From NCBI RefSeq assembly GCF_003268885.1, contig NZ_QLSX01000009.1, positions 124,001-188,000 of the forward strand: DNA of 64,000 nucleotides. The letters run 5' to 3'. Of the stretch, positions 9,914 to 20,217 are shown in pieces. This DNA comes from Onishia taeanensis. GTDB lineage: Bacteria; Pseudomonadota; Gammaproteobacteria; Pseudomonadales; Halomonadaceae. Position numbers and translations under genes: made by a program. The first letter of the stretch is position 1, and each line of letters begins with the position of its first letter. Below the pieces are notes generated by a model. The model saw nothing but the letters and a program-made list of their open reading frames with translations, was not told where the DNA came from and searched no databases.

Positions 9914-11980
9914 TTACTGCTGCAGCTCGGCAATATCGGCCACGCCCAGGAACAGGGCCTGCAGGTTGGCGAGCAGAGCCAGGCGATTGCGGCGGACATC
10001 ATCGTCTTCCGCCATCACCATCACTTCATCGAAGAAGCGGTCGACCGGCTCACGCAGGCTGGACAGCGCATCCAGTGCCTCGGCATAGCGAGCCTCCGCG
10101 AACAGCGGTGTCACTGCGACACGACGCGCTTCCAGCGCTTCGGCCAGGGCGTGTTCTGCGGCTTCTGCCAGCAGGTGGGTGTCGACGTGCGTCGAGCCGT
10201 CGTGCTCCTGCTTGGCTAGGATGTTGGCCACTCGCTTGTTGGCGGCAGCCAGAGCGGCGGCTTCTTCTCGCTGGCTGAAGGCATGCACCGCCTGTACACG
10301 ACGCGCGAAGTCCAGCGGCTTGGTGACCGGGCGTGCCCGTACGGCGAGGTAGACCTCGACGGCGATGCCTTCGTCCTGGGTCCAGGCCCGGAAGCGGTCG
10401 AGCATGTAGTCGAATACTTCATCGACCAGCCCTTCGGCCTTGGGGAGGCCTGAGTGCTGCGCCGCGGCAAGCTCAAGCAGCTCGCGCAGGTCCAGGTCCA
10501 GCTCGCCCTTGATCAGGATATTCAGCACGCCGATGGCGGCGCGGCGCAGGGCGAAGGGATCCTTGGCACCGGTGGGCCGTGCGCCGATACCGAAGATGCC
10601 GGTCAGGGTATCAAGGCGATCGGCCAGCGCCAGCGCCTGGCCGGTGCGGGTCTGCGGGATGACGTCACTGGCGAATCGCGGCAGGTACTGCTCGTAGAGG
10701 GCCTGAGCCACGTCCTCGGCTTCACCGTCCTGGCGGGCGTAGTAGCAGCCCATGATGCCCTGCAGTTCGGGGAACTCCAGCACCATCTCGGTGACCAGGT
10801 CGCACTTGGCGAGCTCGGTGGCGCGCTGGGCATGCTCGGCATTGCCGCCGATATGGTCGGCGATGAAGCGTGCCACTGGCACGCTGCGCGTGGCCTTGTC
10901 GGCCAGGGTACCCAACTGCTGCTGGAAGACCACGCTTCCGAGCCCCTCGCGGCGAGCCGCTAACGGGGTCTTGCGATCGATGTCATAGAAGAAGGCCGCA
11001 TCGGCCAGGCGGGGCCGGATCACCTTCTCGTTGCCTTCGATCACCTGCTGCGGGTCCCGGCTTTCGATGTTGGCGATGGTGATGAACAGCGGCTTGAGCC
11101 GGCCATCGGCATCCAGCAGGTGGAAGTATTTCTGGTTGGCCTTCATCGAAGAAATCAGGCACTCCGGGGGGACTTCCAGGAAGCGCTCGTCGAAGCTGCC
11201 GGTGAGGGCTACCGGCCATTCCACCAGGCCGCTGACCTCGACCAGCAGGTCCTCATCGATTACCGCCTCGGCATCTAGACACTCGGCCTCGGCCAGTACC
11301 TGTTCGCGGATGCGTTCGCGACGACGGTCGCGGTCGGCGAGCACATAGGCGTCTTCCAGAGCGCCGAGATAATCATCGGCATGGGTCAGCGCAATGGCCT
11401 CGGGGGCGTGGAAGCGGTGGCCATAGGTGGTGCGGCCGGCGGTAAGGCCTAACACATTGGCCTCGACGACCTCGCGTCCGTAGAGCATCACCAGCCAGTG
11501 CACCGGGCGTGAGAACTCGATGCGCGAGCTGCCCCAGCGCATGTTCTTGGGCACCGGCAGGCCATCGATGGCCTTGCTGACAATAGCGGGCAACAAGGTG
11601 GTAACGGCTTCACCCTGCTGCTGTTCGCGATAGCCGAGCCAGGTGCCCTTTGGCGTCTCGAGGTGGATCAGGTCATCGACGCTGACGCCGCAGGAACGGG
11701 CGAAGCCTTCGGCGGCCTTGGTCGCTACGCCATCCTTGAAGGCGGCGGCCAGCGCCGGGCCACGGCGTTCGACCTCGCGGTCCGGCTGTTTGTCGGCCAG
11801 AGCGTCGATCTGCACGGCGAGTCGACGCGGGGTGCCATAGGCACGCACCTCGGCGAAGGGCACTTCGGCCTCGGTGAGGCCCTGACGCAGGCTCTTGGCC
11901 AGCGCGTCGGAGAGGCTGTCGATGGCGCTCGGCGGCAGTTCTTCGACGCCGAGTTCGATCAGGAAAGTATCGGTGGCCAT
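9914..11980 (-). CDS. glyS: Glycine--tRNA ligase beta subunit
   Basis: Beta subunit of the bacterial alpha2beta2 glycyl-tRNA synthetase, responsible for tRNA recognition and needed for aminoacylation. The 688 residues match the usual length and begin MATDTFLIELGVEELPPSAI, the conserved family N-terminus; RRGPALAAAFKDG and GVEELPP motifs and the C-terminal anticodon-binding region (about 580-688) are recognisable. It starts three bases after glyQ, so the two form one operon closed by the terminator at 9862-9890. Confidence 0.97.
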   Translation of the reverse strand: MATDTFLIELGVEELPPSAIDSLSDALAKSLRQGLTEAEVPFAEVRAYGTPRRLAVQIDALADKQPDREVERRGPALAAAFKDGVATKAAEGFARSCGVSVDDLIHLETPKGTWLGYREQQQGEAVTTLLPAIVSKAIDGLPVPKNMRWGSSRIEFSRPVHWLVMLYGREVVEANVLGLTAGRTTYGHRFHAPEAIALTHADDYLGALEDAYVLADRDRRRERIREQVLAEAECLDAEAVIDEDLLVEVSGLVEWPVALTGSFDERFLEVPPECLISSMKANQKYFHLLDADGRLKPLFITIANIESRDPQQVIEGNEKVIRPRLADAAFFYDIDRKTPLAARREGLGSVVFQQQLGTLADKATRSVPVARFIADHIGGNAEHAQRATELAKCDLVTEMVLEFPELQGIMGCYYARQDGEAEDVAQALYEQYLPRFASDVIPQTRTGQALALADRLDTLTGIFGIGARPTGAKDPFALRRAAIGVLNILIKGELDLDLRELLELAAAQHSGLPKAEGLVDEVFDYMLDRFRAWTQDEGIAVEVYLAVRARPVTKPLDFARRVQAVHAFSQREEAAALAAANKRVANILAKQEHDGSTHVDTHLLAEAAEHALAEALEARRVAVTPLFAEARYAEALDALSSLREPVDRFFDEVMVMAEDDDVRRNRLALLANLQALFLGVADIAELQQ

Positions 11981-11983
11981 GGC

Positions 11984-12931
<948 letters not shown>

Positions 12932-13048
12932 TGGTGAAGCACCGTTGGCCCATGAATTCAAGAACTGCCAAGTATACAATCAGAGGTTAATCGGATATAG
13001 GCGCGCGGACGGATTGAGCCGTGTGCCGAACATGATGGGGAATTGACG

Positions 13049-14005
13049 ATGATTGTAGTCACAGGCGGCGCCGGCTTCATCGGCGCCAATCTGGTCAAAG
13101 CACTGAATGCCCGCGGTCGCCAAGACGTGCTGGTGGTGGATGATCTTTCCGACGGCACCAAGTTCGTCAACCTGGCCGACTGCACGCTGGGGGACTATCT
13201 CGATAAAGATGACTTCCTGATGCGCATCGAGGCCTCTCTGCGCGGCGATGATGCCGGGCTGCCGGAGATCGAAGCGATCTTCCACGAGGGCGCCTGCTCC
13301 GACACCACCGAGTGGGACGGGCGCTTCATGATGGAAAACAACTTCGAATATTCGAAGGTGCTGCTCAGCTTCTGCCAGGCCAAGGGCATCCCCTTCCTGT
13401 ATGCCTCGTCGGCGGCGACCTATGGAGGCAGCGAGGTGTTCTTCGAGGCCCCCGAGCACGAGAAGCCACTCAACGTTTACGGCTACTCCAAGCTGCTGTT
13501 CGATCAGTATGTGCGGGCGCGTTGGGACACCTTCAAAAGCCAGGTGGTGGGCTTTCGCTACTTCAACGTGTACGGGCCCCGTGAGCAGCACAAGGGCAAG
13601 ATGGCGAGCGTGGCCTATCATCACCACACCCAGGTTCAGGCCGGGCAGAACCCCAAGCTGTTCGGCGCCTGGGACGGCTATGAGGCCGGCATGCAGAGCC
13701 GCGACTTCGTCTACGTCGGTGACGTGGTGAATGTGAACCTGTGGTTCCTCGATAACCCGGACCGTTCGGGGATCTTCAACCTGGGTACCGGCCGGGCTGA
13801 ACCGTTCAAGGCCATCGCCGATACCGCGATCGACTACTACGGCAAGGGCCAAATCGATTTCATCGACTTCCCGGATGAGCTCAAGGGGCGCTACCAGAGC
13901 TATACCCGTGCGGATATCACGCGCCTGCGCGAGGCCGGCTATACCGCCGAGTTCAAGACCGTCGCCGAGGGCGTGCGCGAGTATCTGGAGTGGCTGAATG
14001 GCTGA
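13049..14005 (+). CDS. hldD: ADP-L-glycero-D-manno-heptose 6-epimerase
   Basis: Last step of ADP-heptose synthesis, epimerising C6 of the ADP-sugar for the LPS inner core. The 318 residues hold the Rossmann motif [15 protein letters not shown] near the N-terminus, the short-chain dehydrogenase YGYSK (Tyr-x3-Lys) near residue 147, and the family segment [23 protein letters not shown] at 13049 with GGGG about ten bases upstream is preferred over the in-frame TTG six bases earlier. It overlaps waaF by eight bases, so translation is probably coupled. Confidence 0.96.
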   Translation: MIVVTGGAGFIGANLVKALNARGRQDVLVVDDLSDGTKFVNLADCTLGDYLDKDDFLMRIEASLRGDDAGLPEIEAIFHEGACSDTTEWDGRFMMENNFEYSKVLLSFCQAKGIPFLYASSAATYGGSEVFFEAPEHEKPLNVYGYSKLLFDQYVRARWDTFKSQVVGFRYFNVYGPREQHKGKMASVAYHHHTQVQAGQNPKLFGAWDGYEAGMQSRDFVYVGDVVNVNLWFLDNPDRSGIFNLGTGRAEPFKAIADTAIDYYGKGQIDFIDFPDELKGRYQSYTRADITRLREAGYTAEFKTVAEGVREYLEWLNG

Positions 14006-15038
14006 CGCCGGCGAGCGGATTCTGGTAGTGGGGCCATCCTGGGTCGGGGACATGGTGATGGCCCAGAGCCTTCTGATGACGCTCAAGACGCGCCATCCCG
14101 GCTGCACGCTGGGCGTGGTCGCCCCCGGCTGGTCGCTGCCGATCCTCGAGCGCATGGCGGAGGTTGACGAGGCGCTGGCACTGGAGGTCGGCCATGGCGA
14201 GCTCGGCTTCGCCGCTCGTCGAGAGCTGGCACGTCATCTCAAGGGGCGCTTCGATCGCGCCATCGTGCTGCCGCGATCGTGGAAGTCGGCGATGGTGCCC
14301 TTCCTGGCACGTATCCCCAAGCGCCGGGGCTTTATCGGCGAGCAGCGGCTATGGCTGCTCAATGAGCGGCGCCGCCTGGACAAGACGCTGCTCGACCAGA
14401 CCGTCAAGCGCTTCGTCTCCCTGGGGCTGCCCGAAGAGGAAGCAGCCAGCGGTGACTTCGCCATTCCGCGCCCCCGCCTGGCGGTGGACCCGGACAACCT
14501 GGTCGAGCTCAGGCTTCACCATCAGCTGTCATCGCGCCCGGCCATCGGCATGATGCCGGGGGCCGAATATGGCCCTGCCAAGCAGTGGCCTCTCGAGCAC
14601 TTTCATGCGCTGGCGGTGCAGCTGGTGACCAAGGGCTACGAGGTTCGAGTCTTGGGCGGGCCGAAGGATGCTCCGGCCGGTGAGGTGATCTGCGCGGGCC
14701 TGTCTCACGCCCACAACCTGTGCGGGCGCACGCGGCTTGCTGATGCCGTGGACCTGCTCGCCGACTGCGAGCAGGTGGTGACCAACGACTCGGGGCTGAT
14801 GCACGTGGCCTCCGCGGTCGGCACCCGAGTACACGCCATTTACGGCTCCTCGTCGCCCGAGTACACGCCGCCGCTGACCAGCAACGCCCGAATTCACTAT
14901 CTGGCGCTGTCCTGCTCGCCGTGTTTTGCGAGGGACTGTCCGCTTGGCCACACCAACTGCCTCAAGGATATCTCGCCCGAGCGCATGCTGGAGGCGATCC
15001 TGCCCGCATCGCCCCAGGTGCTTACGCCTGCCGGCTGA
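13998..15038 (+). CDS. waaF: ADP-heptose--LPS heptosyltransferase II
   Basis: GT9 transferase adding the second heptose to the inner core at the cytoplasmic face. The 346 residues begin after MADAGE with [18 protein letters not shown], the GT9 N-terminal loop, and carry [19 protein letters not shown] and [30 protein letters not shown] (written whole in the gene), which form the ADP-heptose site, plus a [13 protein letters not shown] cysteine segment typical of WaaF. It overlaps hldD upstream and runs 17 bp into the convergent GT2 gene. Confidence 0.95.
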   Translation: MADAGERILVVGPSWVGDMVMAQSLLMTLKTRHPGCTLGVVAPGWSLPILERMAEVDEALALEVGHGELGFAARRELARHLKGRFDRAIVLPRSWKSAMVPFLARIPKRRGFIGEQRLWLLNERRRLDKTLLDQTVKRFVSLGLPEEEAASGDFAIPRPRLAVDPDNLVELRLHHQLSSRPAIGMMPGAEYGPAKQWPLEHFHALAVQLVTKGYEVRVLGGPKDAPAGEVICAGLSHAHNLCGRTRLADAVDLLADCEQVVTNDSGLMHVASAVGTRVHAIYGSSSPEYTPPLTSNARIHYLALSCSPCFARDCPLGHTNCLKDISPERMLEAILPASPQVLTPAG

Positions 15039-15786
15039 CTCGTTCGTTCTCGTACAGCTCGTTGAGCTTGGCGTACTTCATGTAGGCCCGAAAGGCGGTG
15101 GTCATCGCCACCGTCATGCCATCGCTACCCTGGAAGATGCCGCCCTTGAGGATCAGCTTGCGCAGGGTGGCGGTCAGGGCGTGCACTGCAGGCGCCCAGT
15201 TCGAGGCGGGCACGCCGCGATCCTTCATCGCCCAGGCATCTCGTGATGACAGCTGATTGATGCGCTCGATCCAGTGCTTGAGATCATGATAGGTGAAGTG
15301 GTGCAGGTGGGTGCCGGTTTGCTCGACCTTGGGCGCCTTGACGGCGGCATGGCCCTTCTTGGGCTCGTAGCCGGCCTGGGTGCGGTTATACAGCCGCGCC
15401 ACCGAGTCAGGGTAGAAGCCGGCCGCGCGGATCCAGTGGTGGCCGACGTAGTTCTTGCGCCGAAACGCATAGGCCGTGGATGGATCAGCGAGGCTTAGAG
15501 ACTGGATTCTGGCGACGGCATCGTCGTCGAGGCGCTCATCGGCATCGAGGGCCAGGATCCAGTCATGGCTTGCGTAGGGCACACCGAAGGCCTTTTGCGG
15601 CCCGTCACCCAGGTAGGCCTGCTCGATTACCCGGGCTCCTTCGGCCTCGGCGATCCTGACGGTGTCATCCTGACTGAGCGAATCCACCACGATGACCTCG
15701 TCACAGACCCGAAACAGTGAGCGGATGCAGTCGGCGATCTGTCGTTCTTCGTTGAGAGTGATGACCACTCCGGTTATCGGCGTCAT
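15022..15786 (-). CDS. Family 2 glycosyltransferase, WaaE/KdtX-like (LPS core)
   Basis: GT-A fold glycosyltransferase resembling the WaaE/KdtX group that adds glucose to the first heptose in several Gram-negative cores. The 254 residues begin TPITGVVITLNEERQIADCI after Met, with the nucleotide-binding VDSLSQDDTVRIAE, the metal-binding LALDADER (Asp-x-Asp), and the GFYPDSVARLYNR acceptor-side motif. ATG at 15786 matches the family start; longer frames lack similarity. It lies convergent to waaF within the LPS cluster. The sugar and acceptor cannot be read from sequence. Confidence 0.85.
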   Translation of the reverse strand: MTPITGVVITLNEERQIADCIRSLFRVCDEVIVVDSLSQDDTVRIAEAEGARVIEQAYLGDGPQKAFGVPYASHDWILALDADERLDDDAVARIQSLSLADPSTAYAFRRKNYVGHHWIRAAGFYPDSVARLYNRTQAGYEPKKGHAAVKAPKVEQTGTHLHHFTYHDLKHWIERINQLSSRDAWAMKDRGVPASNWAPAVHALTATLRKLILKGGIFQGSDGMTVAMTTAFRAYMKYAKLNELYENERVSRQA

Positions 15787-16223
15787 GGTGCGATCTCTTG
15801 TTGTGCGAGTGCGGTGGGCATGGTGGCGTCGAATCAGGCCGTGAGCAATGCATGGCACGGGGTAGATACGTTGCGACAGCTCTGCTTATTGCCTGTCTGT
15901 TCAGTGCCTTAAGCCTGGCCTTGCAAAGGCGTATAGTGCTATTCGCGGCGCGTACTGGCCATAAGACTCGTACTGGCCGTAAATAATAAATAGTACCGGC
16001 CACAAAATGGTACCGGTCACCATTATTACCAATGACGAAGGGTACTAATGGCAAATGATACTCATGACAAAGGGTACCAATGACGAAACGTCGCAAGTGC
16101 GACGTCGTATAGTACCGCCTTGCGGCCCGGGCAGACCATGTGCCCGCGCCGCTGCCTTGTGTGAATCACTCCGTGGCGTCCAGCCGTCGTCCCGAGTCAG
16201 CCTGTTTTCATTGGGAGCCATTG
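15787..16223. other. 437-bp divergent intergenic region with degenerate repeats
   Basis: Lies between the leftward GT2 gene and the rightward GT4 gene and must hold both promoters. Its middle (15950-16090) is AT-rich compared with flanking genes and carries the repeat array listed separately. I find no convincing coding in it; frames crossing it have no recognisable domain. Confidence 0.6.
15952..16090. repeat. Degenerate ~16-bp-period repeat array
   Basis: Related units start at about 15952, 15970, 15993, 16010, 16026, 16042, 16057 and 16074. The first four have the core GTACYGGYC (GTACTGGCC twice, GTACCGGCC, GTACCGGTC); the next four have KTACYMATGRC (TTACCAATGAC, GTACTAATGGC, GATACTCATGAC, GTACCAATGAC), each followed by an A-rich tail. 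Spacing is 15-18 bp except one of 23 bp. The two halves look like diverged versions of one unit. Confidence 0.7.
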
Positions 16224-17258
16224 TTGAAGATCATCCATGTCAATTTGGCCAAGGGGTTTCGTGGCGGCGAGCGTCAGACTGAACTGCTGATTCGCGCCCT
16301 TGCCGTACGCGAGGACGCAAGGCAATGGCTTGCTTGCCGGCGAGACTCGCCGTTGCGTGCCCGTCTCGCCGAGGTGTCCGGGCTTACTTTCATCGATGCC
16401 GATCACCAGCTCGCGGGCCATGGACTGGCGGGGCGCCTGCGCGCCGATGTCGTACATGCCCACGATGCCAAGGCGGTGCACTGGGCGGGCCTGCACCGCT
16501 GGCGGCATGGCGTCCCTTACCTGCTGACACGTCGGGTCGATGCGCCGGTCAAGGATAAACTCAGCAATCGCCTCTTCTATCGCGGAGCCGCTCGGCGGGT
16601 GGCGATCTCGTCGCTGATTAAGCGTCAGCTCGAGGCGCGTGACTGGGGCGAGGTGGCGCTGATTCCCAGCGCCCTGTCCGGACTCAAGGCCGATCCTGCA
16701 CAGGCCAAGGCCCTGCGTGCCGACTTCCCGGGCAAGTACCTGGTCGGGCATGTCGGTGCCCTGGTCGACCGTCACAAGGGCCAGCGGGTGCTGATCGATG
16801 CCGCCCGGCGCCTCCAGCGGACCCAGCCCGACCTGCAGGTGCTGTTCTTCGGCCAGGGCGAGGACGCCGAGGTGCTAGAAACCGAAGCGGCCGACCTTGC
16901 CAATGTCACCTTCATGGGCTTCAGGGACAATATCGGTGACTACCTGCCGGGGCTCGATCTCTTCGCGTTTCCCTCGCGCAACGAAGGTCTGGGCTCGGTG
17001 CTGCTGGACGTGATGGACGCCGGCGTGCCGATTGTGGCCTCGCGGGTCGGCGGCATCCCCGACATTGTCCACGATGACGACACCGGGCTGCTGGTGCCAC
17101 CCGGCGATGCCGAGGCTCTGGCGACAGCCATCGCTTGTCTGCATGATGACCCCGCGCGTGCCCAGCGACTGGCCGTCGGTGCGAGCGCACAGCTTGATCG
17201 TTATACGCCTAAGGCCATGGCCGACGCTTATTGGCGGCTCTATCGGGACATGATATAG
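16224..17258 (+). CDS. Family 4 glycosyltransferase (LPS core or O-chain)
   Basis: GT-B glycosyltransferase with an N-terminal acceptor domain (1-170) and a C-terminal Glycos_transf_1 domain. The start is probably TTG at 16224 with GGGA upstream, giving KIIHVNLAKGFRGGERQTEL after Met, the standard first strand and glycine loop. The C-terminal catalytic EX7E motif is FAFPSRNEGLGSVLLDVMDA near residue 255, followed by GIPDIVHDDDTGLLVPPGDA. The 344 residues are normal length. It lies among heptose and Kdo transferases, so a role in LPS core assembly is likely; the donor sugar is unknown. Confidence 0.85.
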   Translation: MKIIHVNLAKGFRGGERQTELLIRALAVREDARQWLACRRDSPLRARLAEVSGLTFIDADHQLAGHGLAGRLRADVVHAHDAKAVHWAGLHRWRHGVPYLLTRRVDAPVKDKLSNRLFYRGAARRVAISSLIKRQLEARDWGEVALIPSALSGLKADPAQAKALRADFPGKYLVGHVGALVDRHKGQRVLIDAARRLQRTQPDLQVLFFGQGEDAEVLETEAADLANVTFMGFRDNIGDYLPGLDLFAFPSRNEGLGSVLLDVMDAGVPIVASRVGGIPDIVHDDDTGLLVPPGDAEALATAIACLHDDPARAQRLAVGASAQLDRYTPKAMADAYWRLYRDMI

Positions 17259-17400
17259 CATGACTTGGCCACAGGGTCGGTGGCGGCGATGAAACGACAA
17301 GACGCATGGATGCCTTCAGACACTGGCGCAAGCGCTGCCAATGGGCGCGTGGCTGATACCGCGCTCCTTGCGCGCGCTTGCTGGCAGCAAAGGCAATGCG

Positions 17401-18390
17401 ATGGCCCGGATGAAGACGCTACTGGCACAGCTGCACAAGAACGCACACAAGTTTCGTTTCTATGCCAGGCATGCGGCGGGGCTAGTGGTGCCGGCGGCCG
17501 TCCATCGGCGGCGCCTGGCGGGTATATTGGCCGAGCTCGATACCCTCGATGAGCCGGCGAGACAGGATGTCGAGGCGCGGGTCGCCTACTACAACCGCTG
17601 TGCCTCGGCCTTCGAGCCAGGTGAAAAAGCCACGACGATTGGCGGCTTCAGGCGCGACGGCAGCTGGGCCTACTATCTCGATCTGCTGCGCTACCTGCGT
17701 TTCTTCCCTCGGCACCTGCGCTTTCGCCATCTCTTCGGCGATATCCGCGAGGTGCCAGAGCGACCCTCCTTCCTCAAGAGCCGGCCGGTGAGCGGTGACA
17801 ATCAGCATTCGGTGCTGCTCAAGCTCAATACCGTGCGCCACTACTACGTCGTTCCCGACCGCATGCCTTTCGAGGCCAAAGAGGACCGGTTGGTCTGGCG
17901 CGGCGCCTGCCACCGGACGCACCGCCAGGCGTTCGTCGAACGCTTCCACGATCACCCGCTATGCGACGTTGGCGATGTGCGGCGCTGCTCCCGGGGGCAG
18001 CCCTATCACCGGCCCTTCATGAGCATCGAGGAGCAGCTTCAGTACAAGTTCGTGCTGAGCATCGAAGGCAAGGATGTGGCGACCAATCTGAAGTGGATCA
18101 TGGCCTCGAATTCCCTGTGTTTCATGGCCGCGCCGCGCTTCGAGACCTGGTTCATGGAGGGGCGGCTGGTTCCCGGCCACCACTATGTGCAGCTCGCCGA
18201 TGACTATGGCGATCTCGATGAGAAGATCGCCTACTACCGGGATCACCCCGATGAGGCCAGGCGCATCATCGCCAACGCCAACGCATACGTGGCGCAGTTT
18301 GAAAACAAGCGGCGCGAGCGCCTGGTAGGCCTGCTGGTGATGGACAAGTACTTCGCCCGCTCGGGTCAGGCGTCGGTGTTGCCGTGGTAA
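17401..18390 (+). CDS. Family 90 glycosyltransferase (CAP10/LpsA-like)
   Basis: Member of the CAP10/GT90 family that includes bacterial LPS glycosyltransferases and eukaryotic O-glucosyltransferases. The 329 residues show the family block KFVLSIEGKDVATNLKWIMA, then SNSLCFMAAPRFETWFMEGR and the C-terminal HHYVQLADDYGDLDEKIAYY. ATG at 17401 follows AAGG by seven bases; ATG at 17410 is an alternative. It follows the GT4 gene on the same strand and overlaps the convergent Kdo kinase gene by 25 bp. The transferred sugar is not determinable here. Confidence 0.82.
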   Translation: MARMKTLLAQLHKNAHKFRFYARHAAGLVVPAAVHRRRLAGILAELDTLDEPARQDVEARVAYYNRCASAFEPGEKATTIGGFRRDGSWAYYLDLLRYLRFFPRHLRFRHLFGDIREVPERPSFLKSRPVSGDNQHSVLLKLNTVRHYYVVPDRMPFEAKEDRLVWRGACHRTHRQAFVERFHDHPLCDVGDVRRCSRGQPYHRPFMSIEEQLQYKFVLSIEGKDVATNLKWIMASNSLCFMAAPRFETWFMEGRLVPGHHYVQLADDYGDLDEKIAYYRDHPDEARRIIANANAYVAQFENKRRERLVGLLVMDKYFARSGQASVLPW

Positions 18391-19145
18391 CCAGCGAGAA
18401 TGGCGGGCAGCGCCGCCGCTGAGGCGAACTTCTCGAGCGAACGCTCGAGTCGTGCCAGGTTGCCCGCCTGCCAGCGACCCGCAGCCCGCAGGCGACAGCG
18501 GTCCAGATCGATCATGAAGACCTCGCCCTGCGGGCCGACCAGCAGGTTACGGGCATTGAGGTCCACATGGTCGAGTCCGGCGTCATGGAAGCGGCGAATG
18601 GTAGCGCCGACGCGTTCGAGCAGCGCGGCGTCGGCGTCCGGCAGGCAGTCGGCCAAGGCGCGGGCGCCGGTCAGGCGAACGGTGATCAACGCTGCCTGAT
18701 AGACAAGGCCGCGCCGCCAGACGCCGGCAGCCACAGGGCGAGGCACAGGCAGCCCCTTGGCATGGAGAGCGGCGGTCAGGCGCAGCTCGCGAAAGGCGCG
18801 GGTGCCCTCGCGACCGGTCCACAGGTAGCTTGAGTCGTTGACGCGGGCGATCAGGCCGCCGCGCCGGTAGGGGCGCAGCACCCATTGCTCGTCCGGCCGG
18901 TCGGGGGCCTTCAAGAAGAGACTCGCCCCGCGACCAGGCGCCTCGCCAGTCACAGTGCCATGCGCACGCCAGTAGTCCGGACAGAACCAGCGTGGTTCCA
19001 GAGGCACGGGTGACGCCAGGTGATCGCTGGCAGTCGCATGCTTGTTGGCAGTCTCGCGGCCCTGTGCCGGTTTTCCCCCGTCACAAAAACGCCCTGCATC
19101 ATATAGAATGAGAGCCTTGTCTTTCTGGAACGTTGCCAACTGCAT
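18366..19145 (-). CDS. kdkA: 3-deoxy-D-manno-octulosonic acid kinase
   Basis: Membrane-associated small-molecule kinase that phosphorylates O-4 of Kdo in lipid A-Kdo; known from Haemophilus and Vibrio. The 259 residues start [18 protein letters not shown], matching the family, and contain PRWFCPDYWRAHG, GRGASLFLKAP (glycine loop), the catalytic GLDHVDLNARNLLV (His-x-Asp-x4-Asn) near residue 205 and MIDLDRCRLR as the metal-binding Asp motif. The protein-kinase-like fold links it to WaaP. Its ATG overlaps the ATG of the divergent heptosyltransferase gene by two bases (CATG). Confidence 0.92.
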   Translation of the reverse strand: MQLATFQKDKALILYDAGRFCDGGKPAQGRETANKHATASDHLASPVPLEPRWFCPDYWRAHGTVTGEAPGRGASLFLKAPDRPDEQWVLRPYRRGGLIARVNDSSYLWTGREGTRAFRELRLTAALHAKGLPVPRPVAAGVWRRGLVYQAALITVRLTGARALADCLPDADAALLERVGATIRRFHDAGLDHVDLNARNLLVGPQGEVFMIDLDRCRLRAAGRWQAGNLARLERSLEKFASAAALPAILAGYHGNTDA

Positions 19146-20217
19146 GAAGCATCCTCTGCCCGTCCACCCCACGCACCTTTGCGTGCTTAGGCTCTCGGCC
19201 CTGGGCGATGTCTGTAACCTGGTGCCGACCGTGCGTGCCCTGCAGCGGCAGTGGCCGGGCGTGCGCATTACCTGGATCGTCGGTAAGGCGGAGCACAGTT
19301 TACTGTCGGGCCTGTCCGGGGTCGAGTTCGTGGTCTACGACAAATCGACCGGTCTTGCCGGCATGCGCGAGATATGGCGCACGCTCAAGGACACCCGCTT
19401 TGATGCGCTGCTGCACATGCAGCAGTCGCTGCGTGCCAGCGTGCTGTCGCTGGGGCTGCGCTCCAAAGTGCGCATCGGTTACGACAAGGCCCGGGCCAAG
19501 GACTGGCAACACTGGTTCACCCAGCATCAGCTGGCGCCGCATCCGCGTGCCCATGTGCTCGAATCCTTCATGGATTTTGCCCGCGAGCTCGGCGTTGAGG
19601 ACCTGACGCCGGAGTGGGATCTGGCGATTCCCGACGACGCTCGGCGCGAAGCGCGCCAGGTCAGCGGCGAGCGGGAGTACGTGCTGATCAGCCCCTGCGC
19701 CAACCCGCGGCTGCGCAACTTCCGCAACTGGTCCGCCGAGGGCTATGCCGCGGTGATCGAACACCTGTGGAGCCGTCACGGCCTGGCGACAGTGATGAGC
19801 GGGGGCGGCAGCACCCAGGAGCGCGAGATGGGTGCCCGCATCCAGGCGCTGTGCTCCGAGGGCGCGGTGATCGACGCCATCGGTGGCACCTCGCTGAAGG
19901 GGCTGCTGGCTCTGATCGACGCTGCGCGTGCCGTCGTCGCGCCTGATTCCGGGCCGGTGCATATGGCCAACGCCCTGAATACGCCGACCGTGGGGCTCTA
20001 TGCCACCACCAACCCGCAACGCGCCGCGCCCTATCGCTGGCGCGAGCATGTCGTCAATCGCTATCCCGAGGCCGTGCGCGCCTACCTGCACAAGTCGCCT
20101 GACGAGATCGTCTGGGGCACGCGTGTACGTCACCCCGATGCCATGTCGTTGATCCATGCCGATGACGTGATCGCCCACCTCGACGCTCTACTCATGGAGT
20201 CCCGCGATGAAGTTTGA
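19144..20217 (+). CDS. opsX: LPS heptosyltransferase I, OpsX-like (GT9)
   Basis: GT9 enzyme expected to add the first heptose to Kdo. After a short leader the sequence [20 protein letters not shown], then [19 protein letters not shown] and [20 protein letters not shown], resembles Haemophilus OpsX more than enterobacterial Waa[26 protein letters not shown] (two adjoining pieces, residues about 267-291) is the ADP-heptose site. The 357-residue reading begins at ATG 19144, whose first two bases overlap the divergent kdkA start. It overlaps hldE by 11 bases and heads an opsX-hldE-waaA operon. Confidence 0.88.
   Translation: MKHPLPVHPTHLCVLRLSALGDVCNLVPTVRALQRQWPGVRITWIVGKAEHSLLSGLSGVEFVVYDKSTGLAGMREIWRTLKDTRFDALLHMQQSLRASVLSLGLRSKVRIGYDKARAKDWQHWFTQHQLAPHPRAHVLESFMDFARELGVEDLTPEWDLAIPDDARREARQVSGEREYVLISPCANPRLRNFRNWSAEGYAAVIEHLWSRHGLATVMSGGGSTQEREMGARIQALCSEGAVIDAIGGTSLKGLLALIDAARAVVAPDSGPVHMANALNTPTVGLYATTNPQRAAPYRWREHVVNRYPEAVRAYLHKSPDEIVWGTRVRHPDAMSLIHADDVIAHLDALLMESRDEV

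Noticed and set aside
12972-12980. GTATACAAT in the glyQ-hldD gap as another GntR operator
   Set aside because: It is a single half without symmetry, is far from the purine island, and reads equally well as a TATACT -10 for glyQ on the minus strand.
15701-16096. 131-codon minus-strand frame over the 16-bp repeat array
   Set aside because: The peptide merely mirrors the DNA repeats and its end overlaps the GT2 coding sequence in another frame.
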